Assembly: GCA_964389685.1 (NCBI GenBank)
Contig: CAYMFM010000011.1
Span: 1-64,000, forward strand
Direction: 5' to 3'
Origin: G020353115 sp964389685
GTDB lineage: Bacteria > Bacteroidota > Bacteroidia > Bacteroidales > VadinHA17
Length of the DNA: 64,000 nucleotides
The position numbers were made by a program, and so were the translations under genes. The notes under the pieces are model-generated. The model saw only the letters and a list, made by a program, of their open reading frames with translations, made no database searches and had not been told where the DNA came from. This document shows, piece by piece, positions 44,344 through 53,971 of this stretch. Position 1 is the stretch's first letter, and each line of letters starts with the position of its first letter.

Positions 44344-45783
44344 ATGAAAATAACCCATGTTTCTCTTATCATTGGCTTGATTTTCGGATTATTAAACCAT
44401 TCATGTCAAATCAAAGAACCTGAAAAGGGTAGTTTACCAAATATCATCATAATTTTTGCAGATGATATGGGATACGGAGATTTAGGTGTTTATGGTCATC
44501 CAACCATTAAAACTCCTAATATTGATCAATTGGCTTTTGAGGGACTAAAATGGACTAATTTTTATGCTTCATCTAGCGTTTGTACACCCAGTCGTGCTGG
44601 ACTTCTTACCGGTCGTTTGCCCATCCGCAGTGGTATGTGTAATAATGATCGCCGGGTCCTTTTCCCAGATTCAGAAGGGGGTTTACCCCAAAGTGAAATT
44701 ACTATTTCTGAAGCGTTGAAGAGAAAAAATTACAAAACAGCATGCATTGGCAAATGGCACTTAGGACACCTGGTACAATACCTGCCAATAAACCATGGAT
44801 TTGATTATTATTTGGGGATTCCTTACAGTAATGACATGGACCGGCTTGAGGGAATTGATCATTATGGGGCCTGTATAAATCCTGAAGTTGAATATTTTAA
44901 TGTCCCATTAATGCAGGATACAATAGTCATAGAGCGTCCTGCCAATCAACATACCATTACCAAAAGATATACAGAAGAAGTCATAAATTTTATTTCGAAA
45001 AATAAAGACCATCCATTCTTTATATACATGGCGCATTCGATGCCACATGTGCCATTATTTGTTTCAGAAGATTTTAAAGGAACCAGCATTCGTGGTTTGT
45101 ATGGTGATGTGATCCAGGAAATCGATTGGAGTGTTGGTAGAATAATTCAAGCCCTGAAAGAAAATGAGCTTGACCATAATACGTTAGTCATATTTACATC
45201 CGATAATGGTCCATGGCTATATTTTAAGGAATATGGTGGTTCAGCGGGTATTTTACGGGATGGTAAAGGCACCTCCTACGATGGTGGTATGCGTGAACCT
45301 GCAATTTTTTGGTGGCCTGAAAAAATTAAACCGGGTGTAATAACCGATGTCGGATCCACACTTGATTTGTTTCCCACGATAAATAGCATCGCTGGTATGG
45401 AAATTCCGGCTGACAGGATTTATGATGGTTACGATCTTTCACCAGTTCTATTTGAGCATAAAGAAAGTCCGCGAAATACCATTTTTTATTATGACGGGAC
45501 GCGTTTGTTTAGCGTAAGGGAAGGTGCCTATAAAGCCCATTTTTTTACTCGTGAAAATGTTTATGAAGAGAATATGAAAATTGTCCAGCATGATCCACCC
45601 TTGTTGTTTAACCTTGAAATAGATCCCGGAGAAAAATATGATATTTCAAATAAACATCCTGAGGTGATTGATCACCTTAAACAACTGATCGAGTCACATA
45701 AAAAAACGATCATACCAGTTGAAAACCAACTTTCCAAACTCATTGATTCAACCGAAGTGGGATACGAAAAGAAAAGTCTATAA
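44344..45783 (+). CDS. Sulfatase of the formylglycine family (lipoprotein)
   Basis: The 479-residue protein begins with a lipoprotein signal (MKITHVSLIIGLIFGLLNHSCQ), then the metal-binding FADDMGYGDLGVYGH and the formylglycine motif CTPSR (in SSVCTPSRAGLLTGR). Other metal and sulfate residues are seen in GKWHLGH, MPHVPLF and TSDNGPW. It removes sulfate esters from a glycan; the maturase for Cys is not in the window. I start at 44344 because the signal starts there; the frame opens upstream at 44263. Follows susD in the same unit. Confidence 0.92.
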   Translation: MKITHVSLIIGLIFGLLNHSCQIKEPEKGSLPNIIIIFADDMGYGDLGVYGHPTIKTPNIDQLAFEGLKWTNFYASSSVCTPSRAGLLTGRLPIRSGMCNNDRRVLFPDSEGGLPQSEITISEALKRKNYKTACIGKWHLGHLVQYLPINHGFDYYLGIPYSNDMDRLEGIDHYGACINPEVEYFNVPLMQDTIVIERPANQHTITKRYTEEVINFISKNKDHPFFIYMAHSMPHVPLFVSEDFKGTSIRGLYGDVIQEIDWSVGRIIQALKENELDHNTLVIFTSDNGPWLYFKEYGGSAGILRDGKGTSYDGGMREPAIFWWPEKIKPGVITDVGSTLDLFPTINSIAGMEIPADRIYDGYDLSPVLFEHKESPRNTIFYYDGTRLFSVREGAYKAHFFTRENVYEENMKIVQHDPPLLFNLEIDPGEKYDISNKHPEVIDHLKQLIESHKKTIIPVENQLSKLIDSTEVGYEKKSL

Positions 45784-45873
45784 AATCATTTTATGCCAAT
45801 TATTTACTGAACTTGTGTGACAGAATTAAATCGGTTGAGTCTTTATTTTTCACATTATTAAACTTAATAGAAT

Positions 45874-46716
45874 ATGATCGTAAAACATAATATCTCAGTG
45901 GTAGCAATATCTTTTGCTCTATTAGTAAGCAGTAGTCCACGAAATAATTCGTCATTCCTAATATCCTCAATGCAGAATGATTTTTCATTAAAAACCAAAA
46001 GTTTAATAGCCTCAGATACCAGCAAATGGGAGCTTGTATGGTCAGACGAATTTTATGATTTGAATGAAAAGTATTGGACCATTGAAGATTCATTCTGGAA
46101 AAAGAATCCTGACTGCTTATATAAGCCAGAACAGGTTGAAGCTAAAAACGGGGAATTAATTATTTCTGTTAAGAGAGTTGGTTCATTATACCATACAGCT
46201 AAACTGCATTCAAAAGGTAAGGTGTCCTTCAAATATGGCAAAATAGAAGCATTAATAAATGCACCGTCTGGCAAAGGATTAAAGACGGCGTATTGGATGT
46301 TGGGGAACAATTTTGATCAAATTGGTTGGCCTCAATGTGGTGAGATTGATATAATGGAGCAACGTGGTTTTGAACCAAAACATACACATCATAATGTTCA
46401 CTGGTTCAATGAAGATAAAAATTCAATAGAACATTCATCATATGGTCTGTTTTATTATAAAAAGAATATTACTGAAGCCTACCATAAGTATGCTATTATT
46501 TGGGATGAAACACAGATTGCTTATTATTTTGATGATGAGCTTATTCGAACAGTGGATATTACTCCTGGCCATAAATCAGAATTTCACCAACCTTTTTATT
46601 TTATTTTACAGCTTGATGTAGGGAATCAGAATACCTGGCCTGGTCCTGTTGATCCCGATATGAAATGGCCAAAAAAATTATATGTTGATTATATTAGGGT
46701 ATATAGCAAAAAATAA
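45874..46716 (+). CDS. Glycoside hydrolase family 16 enzyme
   Basis: The 280-residue protein has a short signal region and a GH16 jelly-roll domain. The catalytic motif ExDxxE reads GEIDIME, with Glu157 as nucleophile and Glu162 as acid/base. Flanking segments WELVWSDEF, YGKIEALINAPSGKGLKTAYW and LYVDYIRVY are typical. The EIDIME form (no bulge residue beyond the standard laminarinase type) fits a beta-1,3/1,4-glucan or a related galactan; the sulfatases around it argue for a sulfated polymer. Substrate not settled. Confidence 0.9.
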   Translation: MIVKHNISVVAISFALLVSSSPRNNSSFLISSMQNDFSLKTKSLIASDTSKWELVWSDEFYDLNEKYWTIEDSFWKKNPDCLYKPEQVEAKNGELIISVKRVGSLYHTAKLHSKGKVSFKYGKIEALINAPSGKGLKTAYWMLGNNFDQIGWPQCGEIDIMEQRGFEPKHTHHNVHWFNEDKNSIEHSSYGLFYYKKNITEAYHKYAIIWDETQIAYYFDDELIRTVDITPGHKSEFHQPFYFILQLDVGNQNTWPGPVDPDMKWPKKLYVDYIRVYSKK

Positions 46717-46778
46717 TCTAATGAATCGCACTACTATTCCCTTTTTGTCTGTTTAACTTTTATTTCAATAGCGAATAA

Positions 46779-48770
46779 ATGAAAAAGAAAATATACCAAA
46801 ATTCTGAAAAACGACCATATGATGGGCTACGACCGCATATTTGGATCAGCATCCTGCTCATTTCATTCTTAACCTTTGGTCAATTTTGTGCTTCCGGTCA
46901 GGAGAGAAAACCTAATGTTGTTCTAATCATAAGCGATCAGCATCAATATAAGGCAATAGGTTGTAATGGAGCTATTATCAAGGATGTTCACGGGAACTCG
47001 CCAACACCTCACATTGATGCTCTGGCTGCCACTGGTATATGGTTTACCAATGCCTATACGACTTCTCCTTTATGCGCACCATCCCGGGCATCACTCATGA
47101 CGGGCGTATATCCACATCAGCATACGGCTTTGCATCATAAATACAACAATACTGAGCCCGGACATACGCGATTCCCCGGCATCTTACCATCGCTTCCCAC
47201 AATTGGTCAGGTATTTAGAGAACAAGGTTACAAGACTGCTGCCATAGGGAAAATGCATGTGCATGGTGAAATGAAAGACGAAAACGATTTAGGCTTTGAT
47301 GTCATCGACATGCGGTTTTATACCTGGTATCCGGGGGCACATTACAGCGATAGGGCAAACGGGGATTGGTATAAACGCTATCGTGAATTACCCCCTTATG
47401 ATCAAATGAGCTATTATGCCATTGATTCGGTAAAGTTTTCAGATGTCCCGAAGAATTTAACTGTGAAAGAGAATAGTTCTCAGAATAAACACCACATTGA
47501 AACGATTGTAGAAAAAGAGGCCCAAATAATGGATTTTATTACAGCGGATTCATCAATCGCCTTTATTCAGTCATGTGCTGCTCAAGATCAACCATTTTTT
47601 ATTCATATAGGATTTGAAAAACCTCACGAGCCTTATAATGCCCCAAAGCGGTTTATGGATTTGTTTAATCCGGAGGAGATGATTTTACCTGAAAGCTGGC
47701 ATGAGGTAGATGAAAGGGGGCCTTACCCATATATTATGAATTGGTTAGTAAGCTATGAGCCTGAAGAAAAAACAGCAAGGAATATCATGGCTTCGTATTA
47801 TGCTGCCGCATCCGAAATGGATGAGCAGATTGGACGGGTGATACAAGCGTGCAAAGATGCCGGTATTTATGAAAATACAATTTTTATTTACACCAGTGAT
47901 CATGGCGAAAATATGTATAATCATTCACTGCTTCAGAAGCATTGCATGTTCGAAACAGCAGTTAAAATTCCTTTGATCTTATCCTATTCAAAAGAGTTAC
48001 CTCAAAAACAAGCATGTCATTCCTTGGTGAGCTCGCTGGATATTTTACCTACAATCATTGAATTGGCTCATCTTGAGCAACCATCCACCTTTATCGGAAC
48101 CAGTTTGGTAAAAGCTATTTCAGGATCCAATGATGCTGAAAGATGTGTTTTTGCAGAGTTTCATGAGGGGAATGGAAATTATAAAATGTTTCCACAGGCT
48201 AGTACCATACCTATGAGGATGTGCAGGTATAAAAACTATAAATACGTTTATACGCATGGTTTTATAGAGCAATTATATGATCTTGATTCGGACCCGGGTG
48301 AATTAAATAACCTTGCCCTCAGCAATTCTGAACAATTTGAGGCTATAATTCAAAAGCTGAGAGCAGAAACATTAAATGGCTGGACCGTTGATAGTTTTCC
48401 ATTATTAAATGCCAAAGCGGTTGTGTTGGACAATCAGGTGCAGTTAAAATGGGATACTACAATGTGTATTAATGAGTATTTGGTTTACAAGGGAATAAAT
48501 GAAAATTTAAAAAATGCAAAGCTCATTGGCCGAACGTCCAATCCAAGTTTTATTGATTATTCCACATCAAACGGAAAAACAAATTATTATTGGATTATAG
48601 GCAAATTAAGGGTAACCAGAGTAATGGAGGACAGTAACTATTACAAACATGTACCTGTAGCAACAGATGTTTTACCAAACCATCTTCCTGCCACGATGAT
48701 GATGACAGTGCCACCTATAGCAGGTCGAAGTTTTGAGTTCATCTATACGAATAGGGGCGTTTATAAATAA
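46779..48770 (+). CDS. Sulfatase with a C-terminal beta-sandwich
   Basis: The 663-residue protein has an internal signal-like helix (WISILLISFLTFGQFC at about residues 24-40), the metal-binding IISDQHQYKAIG, the formylglycine motif CAPSR (in TSPLCAPSRASLMTG), GKMHVHG, TSDHGEN and a C-terminal domain of about 130 residues resembling FnIII (VQLKWDTTMCINEYLVYKG). The basic residues before the signal helix are unusual, and a later start is possible. It desulfates the same glycan as the other enzymes, by context. Confidence 0.88.
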   Translation: MKKKIYQNSEKRPYDGLRPHIWISILLISFLTFGQFCASGQERKPNVVLIISDQHQYKAIGCNGAIIKDVHGNSPTPHIDALAATGIWFTNAYTTSPLCAPSRASLMTGVYPHQHTALHHKYNNTEPGHTRFPGILPSLPTIGQVFREQGYKTAAIGKMHVHGEMKDENDLGFDVIDMRFYTWYPGAHYSDRANGDWYKRYRELPPYDQMSYYAIDSVKFSDVPKNLTVKENSSQNKHHIETIVEKEAQIMDFITADSSIAFIQSCAAQDQPFFIHIGFEKPHEPYNAPKRFMDLFNPEEMILPESWHEVDERGPYPYIMNWLVSYEPEEKTARNIMASYYAAASEMDEQIGRVIQACKDAGIYENTIFIYTSDHGENMYNHSLLQKHCMFETAVKIPLILSYSKELPQKQACHSLVSSLDILPTIIELAHLEQPSTFIGTSLVKAISGSNDAERCVFAEFHEGNGNYKMFPQASTIPMRMCRYKNYKYVYTHGFIEQLYDLDSDPGELNNLALSNSEQFEAIIQKLRAETLNGWTVDSFPLLNAKAVVLDNQVQLKWDTTMCINEYLVYKGINENLKNAKLIGRTSNPSFIDYSTSNGKTNYYWIIGKLRVTRVMEDSNYYKHVPVATDVLPNHLPATMMMTVPPIAGRSFEFIYTNRGVYK

Positions 48771-48895
48771 AAAGAGAAATAAATTCTTGTTATAAATTAT
48801 ACCAAAACAGTTTTATTGGGATAATTTTACTACCGGTACGATCTTGAAGGGCAATCCGAAATATTTACCCAGCCAGAAAAGTTATAAATGGGTGA

Positions 48896-50404
48896 TCACT
48901 CGATCTCTGTCAGGAGAATCACACCCATATCAGTAAATATAAGATTAAGACCTTGATCTAGATTTACATTACTCAATTCCTGCTGCGGAATTGGAAACCC
49001 TAATGAATCTTTTGGCATTTCACCTTTAAAATAAACATACTTATTAAATGTTCTGCTTGTATTATCTTCCTTTACCTTTAAAGCAACATTCTTAAAATCA
49101 GGATTCTGATTAACAATAATAATCGAATATTTGCCATTGATCATACCGGCTGCTGAATAAATGCCAGTTTTATCAGGAACGGATACCTTTAAAATTTGCA
49201 ATCCGGTAGGGAAGTATTTGCAAAGAAGTGTCCATGCATATGCCCATGGTCTGACCCTTTCCAACTCAGGTTCATTGCTGTATTCTTCACCCATGATATC
49301 CCAGAATCCCCACCTTTTGAGTTGAATACCTTCATCATCCTGTGTATGCATGGCATCATCCACATCCCAGGCTATGACCCCGAGGATCCCGGCATTCATA
49401 GCCTGTACAGTAACATTGGCCATATATACTCCATTCTCCCATTGAAAGACCACTTTGGAATGATCCTGACCTGTATTTGGGACAGTTTCATTCAGACCCT
49501 GGATCTTAAAGTTACATTCTCCAAGGAAAAATCCATCGAAATCCGGATCATTCTCCTTAAGCTCATTGATCTGCTCATGCACATCTTTGGCATAATCTGT
49601 ATATGGCTCGGGTATTGATTCCATATAGTGATGTTCATCATAGATATCAGCAAATTCCGCAATCCTTCTTATCTGCTCCGGATTTATATCTCTTACATTC
49701 TCAAAATGTCCCCAGCTGCAATCCAACTTTATTTCATCACGTAATCCTCTTCTAACCAACTCATTGTTTAGCAGCTCAAAACCATGAATATACTTATCAA
49801 AATCTCCTTCTGAGAAAGAATCTTTAAGGTATGCTTCATTTTCAATATCATAATATTTTATACAGTTATAATTTTTAATCCTCAAGAGATAATGAAGGTG
49901 GTCGGCAATCATTTTTGCCCATGTTTCATTATAGTTATCCCATATATTTATCCATTTTCCACCACTCTTACCGTCTGTTTTATGCGATCTAGGTACCCAC
50001 TCCCCGAATAGCACTGTAATATCGTTATCCTGGCAAAAATCAAGGATCCGGTAAAGCCACTTCTGTTCTTCATTTTCAAAATCCAAAATTGGTTCTCCAT
50101 TCTTATCCAATCCGTTGAAATATCGCCAACCTGTATGGATCATAATTCTCATAAATTGGGGATGCATGGCAAGTAGTCTTTTCTCAACCAAGTGGTAATC
50201 TTCTTCAGAAATAGGACCATATGTAAAACCCTTTGCTTCGTTTTTAGTATCGCAATGCGGATACGCTGCCCATTGAGCTCCATTGCCAATAAAACGGTCG
50301 GTTATTGTACTATCCGGATTAACTATAATCTCAACTGACTGCGAATTTACTCTCGATAATGAAAAAATCAGGATCAGGTACAAAGGGATACTGTATTTAT
50401 TCAT
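48896..50404 (-). CDS. Clan GH-A glycoside hydrolase (GH30/GH39-like)
   Basis: The 502-residue exported enzyme (signal peptide, residues 1-21) has a TIM-barrel pattern with the acid/base Glu190 in YYDIENEAYL and the nucleophile Glu296 in GFFLGECNF. The N-terminal FIGNGAQWAAYPH and a C-terminal beta domain (SIIIVNQNPDFKNVALKVKE) fit GH30- or GH39-type retaining enzymes; I cannot name the family. It is convergent with the sulfatase, at the end of the glycan locus. Its own promoter was not recognised. Confidence 0.8.
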   Translation of the reverse strand: MNKYSIPLYLILIFSLSRVNSQSVEIIVNPDSTITDRFIGNGAQWAAYPHCDTKNEAKGFTYGPISEEDYHLVEKRLLAMHPQFMRIMIHTGWRYFNGLDKNGEPILDFENEEQKWLYRILDFCQDNDITVLFGEWVPRSHKTDGKSGGKWINIWDNYNETWAKMIADHLHYLLRIKNYNCIKYYDIENEAYLKDSFSEGDFDKYIHGFELLNNELVRRGLRDEIKLDCSWGHFENVRDINPEQIRRIAEFADIYDEHHYMESIPEPYTDYAKDVHEQINELKENDPDFDGFFLGECNFKIQGLNETVPNTGQDHSKVVFQWENGVYMANVTVQAMNAGILGVIAWDVDDAMHTQDDEGIQLKRWGFWDIMGEEYSNEPELERVRPWAYAWTLLCKYFPTGLQILKVSVPDKTGIYSAAGMINGKYSIIIVNQNPDFKNVALKVKEDNTSRTFNKYVYFKGEMPKDSLGFPIPQQELSNVNLDQGLNLIFTDMGVILLTEIE

Positions 50405-50540
50405 GGTAATTCATTTAAATAATAGGCTGGTACTTATATGCTGGGACTGCCTTTTAGGTTCCGAGACATCGTATGAGAAAATCTCAATAGTCACATTAGT
50501 ATGAAAGGCGTGGGACATTAATAATTCAGTTAAAACAGTT

Positions 50541-50640
50541 ATGAGTAAAAGTAGCAAAAAAAGTAAACGGATTGAGACATTCGTAATAGTACATGAGGAT
50601 GCAGCAGGTATTGATGTATCTGACAAGTTCTATTGGTCAT
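50541..50640 (+). pseudogene. IS110-family transposase, N-terminal fragment
   Basis: The frame starting MSKSSKKSKRIETFVIVHED continues AAGIDVSDKFYWSLA and then loses similarity. The segment VIVHEDAAGIDVSDK is the start of the RuvC-like DEDD domain of IS110 transposases, with its first catalytic Asp. The remaining 300 or so residues are missing; the sequence joins the end of the next minus-strand gene. A relic of an insertion between the glycan locus and the CHAT region. Confidence 0.65.
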
Positions 50641-50701
50641 TGGCCTCCCGTGGATGGAGTTCTAAGGTTCTAAACAATGTAATTGGGGTGGAGCCGCTTG
50701 A

Positions 50702-51424
50702 TCATACCAGCAACTCTTTCAAAGGCCTTTCTTCGGCTTTTTCCCAAAACTCCGTAAAATTTGAATCCAGTGAATGCACAACCGACTCGTTGTATGTCTG
50801 AAAGGCCATCAACGATTTACCATCCTTTTTCACCATCTGTCTAATATAAAAGATTGCAATTTCACGACCACTCAATTCCAAAAGATAGTACGAAAGCGAA
50901 GGGAATGTTGTTTTTCTAACCACACGGACCTTGACCTTGCCATCCAGAGGGGTTCCTTCGTTTTTCATGTATTGCAGAAATTCCTTTAGCCGCAAAAAAC
51001 GTTTGTTAAATTCCTCCCTGTCTTCCTTGCAATTGCCTTCAAACAGGAGAAATTCATAGGTGACATCATGCTTCTTTATATTCTGCATGTTCATTTCACC
51101 CAGTTCCCGTATTGCTAATCCATAGGGTGCGTTATACCATTTGAATACAAAACCATGACCCTTTCCCCAGGCTTTTGGATCTTTTGGCTCGATTTCAAAA
51201 AGCGCTTTTTTCGGCATTCTGCGCTCTTTGAACTCTTTGGTAAAGCCGAAAGTTACAATCAGTAAGACCAACAACAGGAAGGTGCCAACCAGTGCAAATA
51301 GCCACCAACTTTCGTTTTGTGATTCGATGAGTTTCGCAAGTAATTTATAGGCAAAGAAAACCAGTATCGTGCTGACTCCAATGGCACCGTATTCCAGGAA
51401 TTTTAAAATGGTATCGAGTTTCAT
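50702..51424 (-). CDS. Two-helix membrane protein of unknown function
   Basis: The 240-residue protein has two N-terminal membrane helices (IGVSTILVFFAYKLLAKLI; WWLFALVGTFLLLVLLIVTFG) and a cytoplasmic alpha-beta domain of about 170 residues (KGHGFVFKWYNAPYGLAIRELGEMNM ... VKVRVVRKTTFPSLSYYLLEL). I do not recognise the family. It is the last gene of the minus-strand run that begins near 59470, separated from DUF1508 by a gap with broken DNA. Confidence 0.6.
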   Translation of the reverse strand: MKLDTILKFLEYGAIGVSTILVFFAYKLLAKLIESQNESWWLFALVGTFLLLVLLIVTFGFTKEFKERRMPKKALFEIEPKDPKAWGKGHGFVFKWYNAPYGLAIRELGEMNMQNIKKHDVTYEFLLFEGNCKEDREEFNKRFLRLKEFLQYMKNEGTPLDGKVKVRVVRKTTFPSLSYYLLELSGREIAIFYIRQMVKKDGKSLMAFQTYNESVVHSLDSNFTEFWEKAEERPLKELLV

Positions 51425-52095
51425 GTCGGTTATATCTTATGTTGTGTGTGCATTTTCAGGAAACATCCTGGTATCAACCATAAAATTTTTATTCTGTAAT
51501 AAATAATCATAAAGATTAACTAAAAATATCATTTCACATCAAATGATAAAATCAAACAGGAGGATCGAGGGTTCCGGTTAGAAACTGCTGCCCGTTTTAG
51601 CGATGCCCTCTTAGTACCTCCTTGTGATCCGGCAGAATATTGTCACTCATGGAGAAATTTGAAGCAATCCAGCGCTTAAAATTAGGATGATTTGGGGGAT
51701 TGCACCTCGGAGAAAAAATGAGCATGCCTCAGCGCATCGGGTGCAGCTATTCCTTTCGCCCTAATACCGTTGCATACTCCACATCCTTTGCATTTTGAAT
51801 CCGCAAGGTGGTTGCCCGGTTTTATTCGAATAACCCGGTTTATTCGATCTGCAATTTTCAATGAACGTCTTGACTGAAATGATCTTAATTTACCACAAGA
51901 ATTGCTCTTTATTCACCTAGGATGGCTTTTAAAAATTGATGGTCAGCGCCATGTTTTCGATCAGGGAACAAAGGGCAAGAATAATCCGCCGTGGAAAACA
52001 AAAGAAATGGCTACAGCATACCACCTGTCGAGATGAATCATGCAAAAAGTTCAATCCCGGTATCAATCCCAGGGAAAGAAGCGTACTGATTATAC
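51425..52095. other. Gene-free stretch with a probable gene remnant
   Basis: No intact gene is visible. From 51878 to 52036 (plus) an open frame without a start reads NDLNLPQELLFIHLGWLLKI, then DGQRHVFDQGTKGKNNPPW, ending YHLSR-stop. It looks like the C-terminus of a real protein cut by an upstream stop at 51875. CCGGTTTTATTCGAATAACC near 51817 is a short palindromic word. The rest shows no signals. Confidence 0.4.
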
Positions 52096-52263
52096 CTATC
52101 CTCTGTATCCGTTTCTGCGGGCATTTTCAACATACGCAGCCCGGGAGGAATAACCTTCTGTGGAAGCTCCTACAATCCTGCCATTTGGAGCTATTCTTCT
52201 CCATCGCCACTGGTCTGCTGCATCCTTATAGAACTCCCATTTGTCACTTTGTTTTGCACTCAT
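52096..52263 (-). CDS. DUF1508/YegP-like small protein
   Basis: A 55-residue frame begins MSAKQSDKWEFYKDAADQWR and continues WRRIAPNGRIVGASTEGYSS, the clear DUF1508 pattern (strand, RW, APNG-IIGASTEGYSS, then a helix). The family is of unknown function and usually has one or two such units; this has one. It lies on the same strand as its neighbours, about 100 nt after the 52361 gene. Confidence 0.75.
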   Translation of the reverse strand: MSAKQSDKWEFYKDAADQWRWRRIAPNGRIVGASTEGYSSRAAYVENARRNGYRG

Positions 52264-52360
52264 AACGGTTTTGTCTTAAATGGCATGAAAACATTCTTAT
52301 TAACGATAAACCCAACTCAATATAAAATCAAGCATTCCGGAGTCCTGTTTTGTTCTCGTC

Positions 52361-52741
52361 TTATCCTCTTGCTTTTAATAAAACCACAGCTATCATTGAA
52401 ACCGACACTAGAAAAAACAGGACAATCGTAATTATGCGACCCACTGTGATCCACTTCCATGCATAGGAAAGAAGTCGTTTATCATCTTTTTCTTCAGATA
52501 GGGTCTTATCCGTCTCAAGGATTCGCAGGGCTATCCTGTTGCACGATATAACACCACCAATAAATAACAGGTGAATTGCAGTAATCGTTACATAAACTGG
52601 GATACATACCTTTGGAATGATCTCTCTAAAGGTGGTGTCTCGGAAAGCAAAAACAAAAGCAATCCCCTGAAGTGCGGCAAAACCGGTTATCCCATTGGCT
52701 AAATCCCAAACTTTCCACACCATCTGAACAGTATTTTTCAT
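52361..52741 (-). CDS. Small polytopic membrane protein
   Basis: The 126-residue protein has about three to four hydrophobic segments (GITGFAALQGIAFVFAF, VYVTITAIHLLFIGGVISC, IITIVLFFLVSVSMIAVVLL) with a charged loop (TDKTLSEEKDDKR). No family recognised. It follows the frameshifted gene by 50 nt on the same strand and may be an effector, anchor or immunity-type partner of the region; this is inference. Confidence 0.55.
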   Translation of the reverse strand: MKNTVQMVWKVWDLANGITGFAALQGIAFVFAFRDTTFREIIPKVCIPVYVTITAIHLLFIGGVISCNRIALRILETDKTLSEEKDDKRLLSYAWKWITVGRIITIVLFFLVSVSMIAVVLLKARG

Positions 52742-52791
52742 TTCAGATCAAATTAGTTAATTTTTCAGGCCTATCCTGGGTGCTGAGGCGA

Positions 52792-53363
52792 TTACTCATC
52801 CACCGACCAGCTGTAGACCAGATCTGCATCCCCGGTAAATTGTTTCTCCCGGTCAATTTCCGTTTGCTCTTCAAACTCATCTCCAAAACGTTCAAACGCA
52901 CTTAAAAACCCGAAGTCCTTATCCGGTATTTTTTCCAGTATCTTACCAATCAACGGGACTGCTTTTCTGGCAATAATCAACCAGGGAGTTGTCCCTGTTC
53001 CAACAATATCGGTAACCAATCCAAATACTTCACCACCGATACCCTTTTCGATATCCTTAAGAATTTCTCCTACTTCCCGGGTAGATTTCTTGGTATGTCT
53101 TAAATAAACATGAACATTAAGTTCCCGGTCTTCTGGTATTTCCCTGCTTAAAATAAACAGACCCTCTGAACCTTTCTGTTCAGTATCAAAAAAGTACTGG
53201 TTATTATGCCGGCTACTTAGTTTGAAGTAGGGAGTGGGCAGCGAGGTTACAATCATTTTCTCAGGTTCATCAGGATGCTCTGCCACAATTACAAAATAGA
53301 GCTTCCATGTTTTTTTGGACGGTGGATTTTAACTCCGTCAATTTCCAATCTAACTTTTGTCAT
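52792..53363 (-). pseudogene. Hypothetical gene split by a -1 frameshift at an A7 run
   Basis: An ATG at 53363 opens a frame MTKVRLEIDGVKIHRPKKHG that stops at 53289. In the -1 frame the sequence continues seamlessly as KTWKLYFVIVAEHPDEPEKM for another 170 residues to 52792. The switch point is CCA-AAA-AAA-C (A7 at 53316-53310), a classical slippery run. Together the frames give a protein of about 190 residues with a strand-rich N-terminus and a hydrophobic mid part (VFGLVTDIVGTGTTPWLIIA). It may be a sequencing error, a real mutation or programmed frameshifting. No family recognised. Confidence 0.6.
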
Positions 53364-53374
53364 TTTCTTATTTT

Positions 53375-53947
53375 TTATTTGTTTTTCCAAATTGAACTCA
53401 AAGGATAGATCACAACATACTTATCCTGGTTATCTTGTATGAAATCCCAAATATCATCCGGTTGAGCTGCCCCGGGTTCTACCCCGAAATGCTTATCCGC
53501 CTTTGAAAAGGCATGGGCAACCAACCACGAACAGATGGGATACTTGTTGTTTCTAAAAAGTCTGCGGAAGAAATAAACACCAAATAAGGACCAATCCAAC
53601 AAATGTGCAAGGATCTTAAAATACCCATATGTTTTACCTACCTGTTCCAGTGCCTCATTAACAATGATATTGATTTCTTCCTCCGTGAGGTTAACCGGCC
53701 GGTATATGGCAACCGAACTCCGACTTGGAGGTCCGTATTGTTTCCATAATTTGTGATAGCAGACTTTCTTTAACGCTTCGACTATACAGCAGGTTGTCAG
53801 TGAGCCTTCTTTAACCACAACTCCAACATGATTTACCTTGGTTCTCTTTTCTCCTACTCTCCGTGTAAAAAACCGTATGGCTGAAGCTAGGAAGCCTTTT
53901 CCGCGTGTAAGGACGACATCTCCCGGTTTTATTTCAACAGGTTCCAT
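53375..53947 (-). CDS. Permuted papain-fold (YiiX/NlpC-P60-like) cysteine hydrolase
   Basis: The 190-residue protein has the permuted NlpC/P60 order: a start KPGDVVLTRGKG, His40 in VNHVGVVV, a Glu in VEALKK (about 57) and the nucleophile Cys139 in PICSWLVAHAF. Such YiiX/YaeF-type enzymes cleave amide or ester bonds, some on lipids or modified proteins. No signal peptide is visible. A second member with the same catalytic set lies at 56001. It is 12 nt upstream of the frameshifted gene. Confidence 0.8.
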   Translation of the reverse strand: MEPVEIKPGDVVLTRGKGFLASAIRFFTRRVGEKRTKVNHVGVVVKEGSLTTCCIVEALKKVCYHKLWKQYGPPSRSSVAIYRPVNLTEEEINIIVNEALEQVGKTYGYFKILAHLLDWSLFGVYFFRRLFRNNKYPICSWLVAHAFSKADKHFGVEPGAAQPDDIWDFIQDNQDKYVVIYPLSSIWKNK

Positions 53948-53971
53948 TTTCTCTCAATGTTGTTAGTTCGC

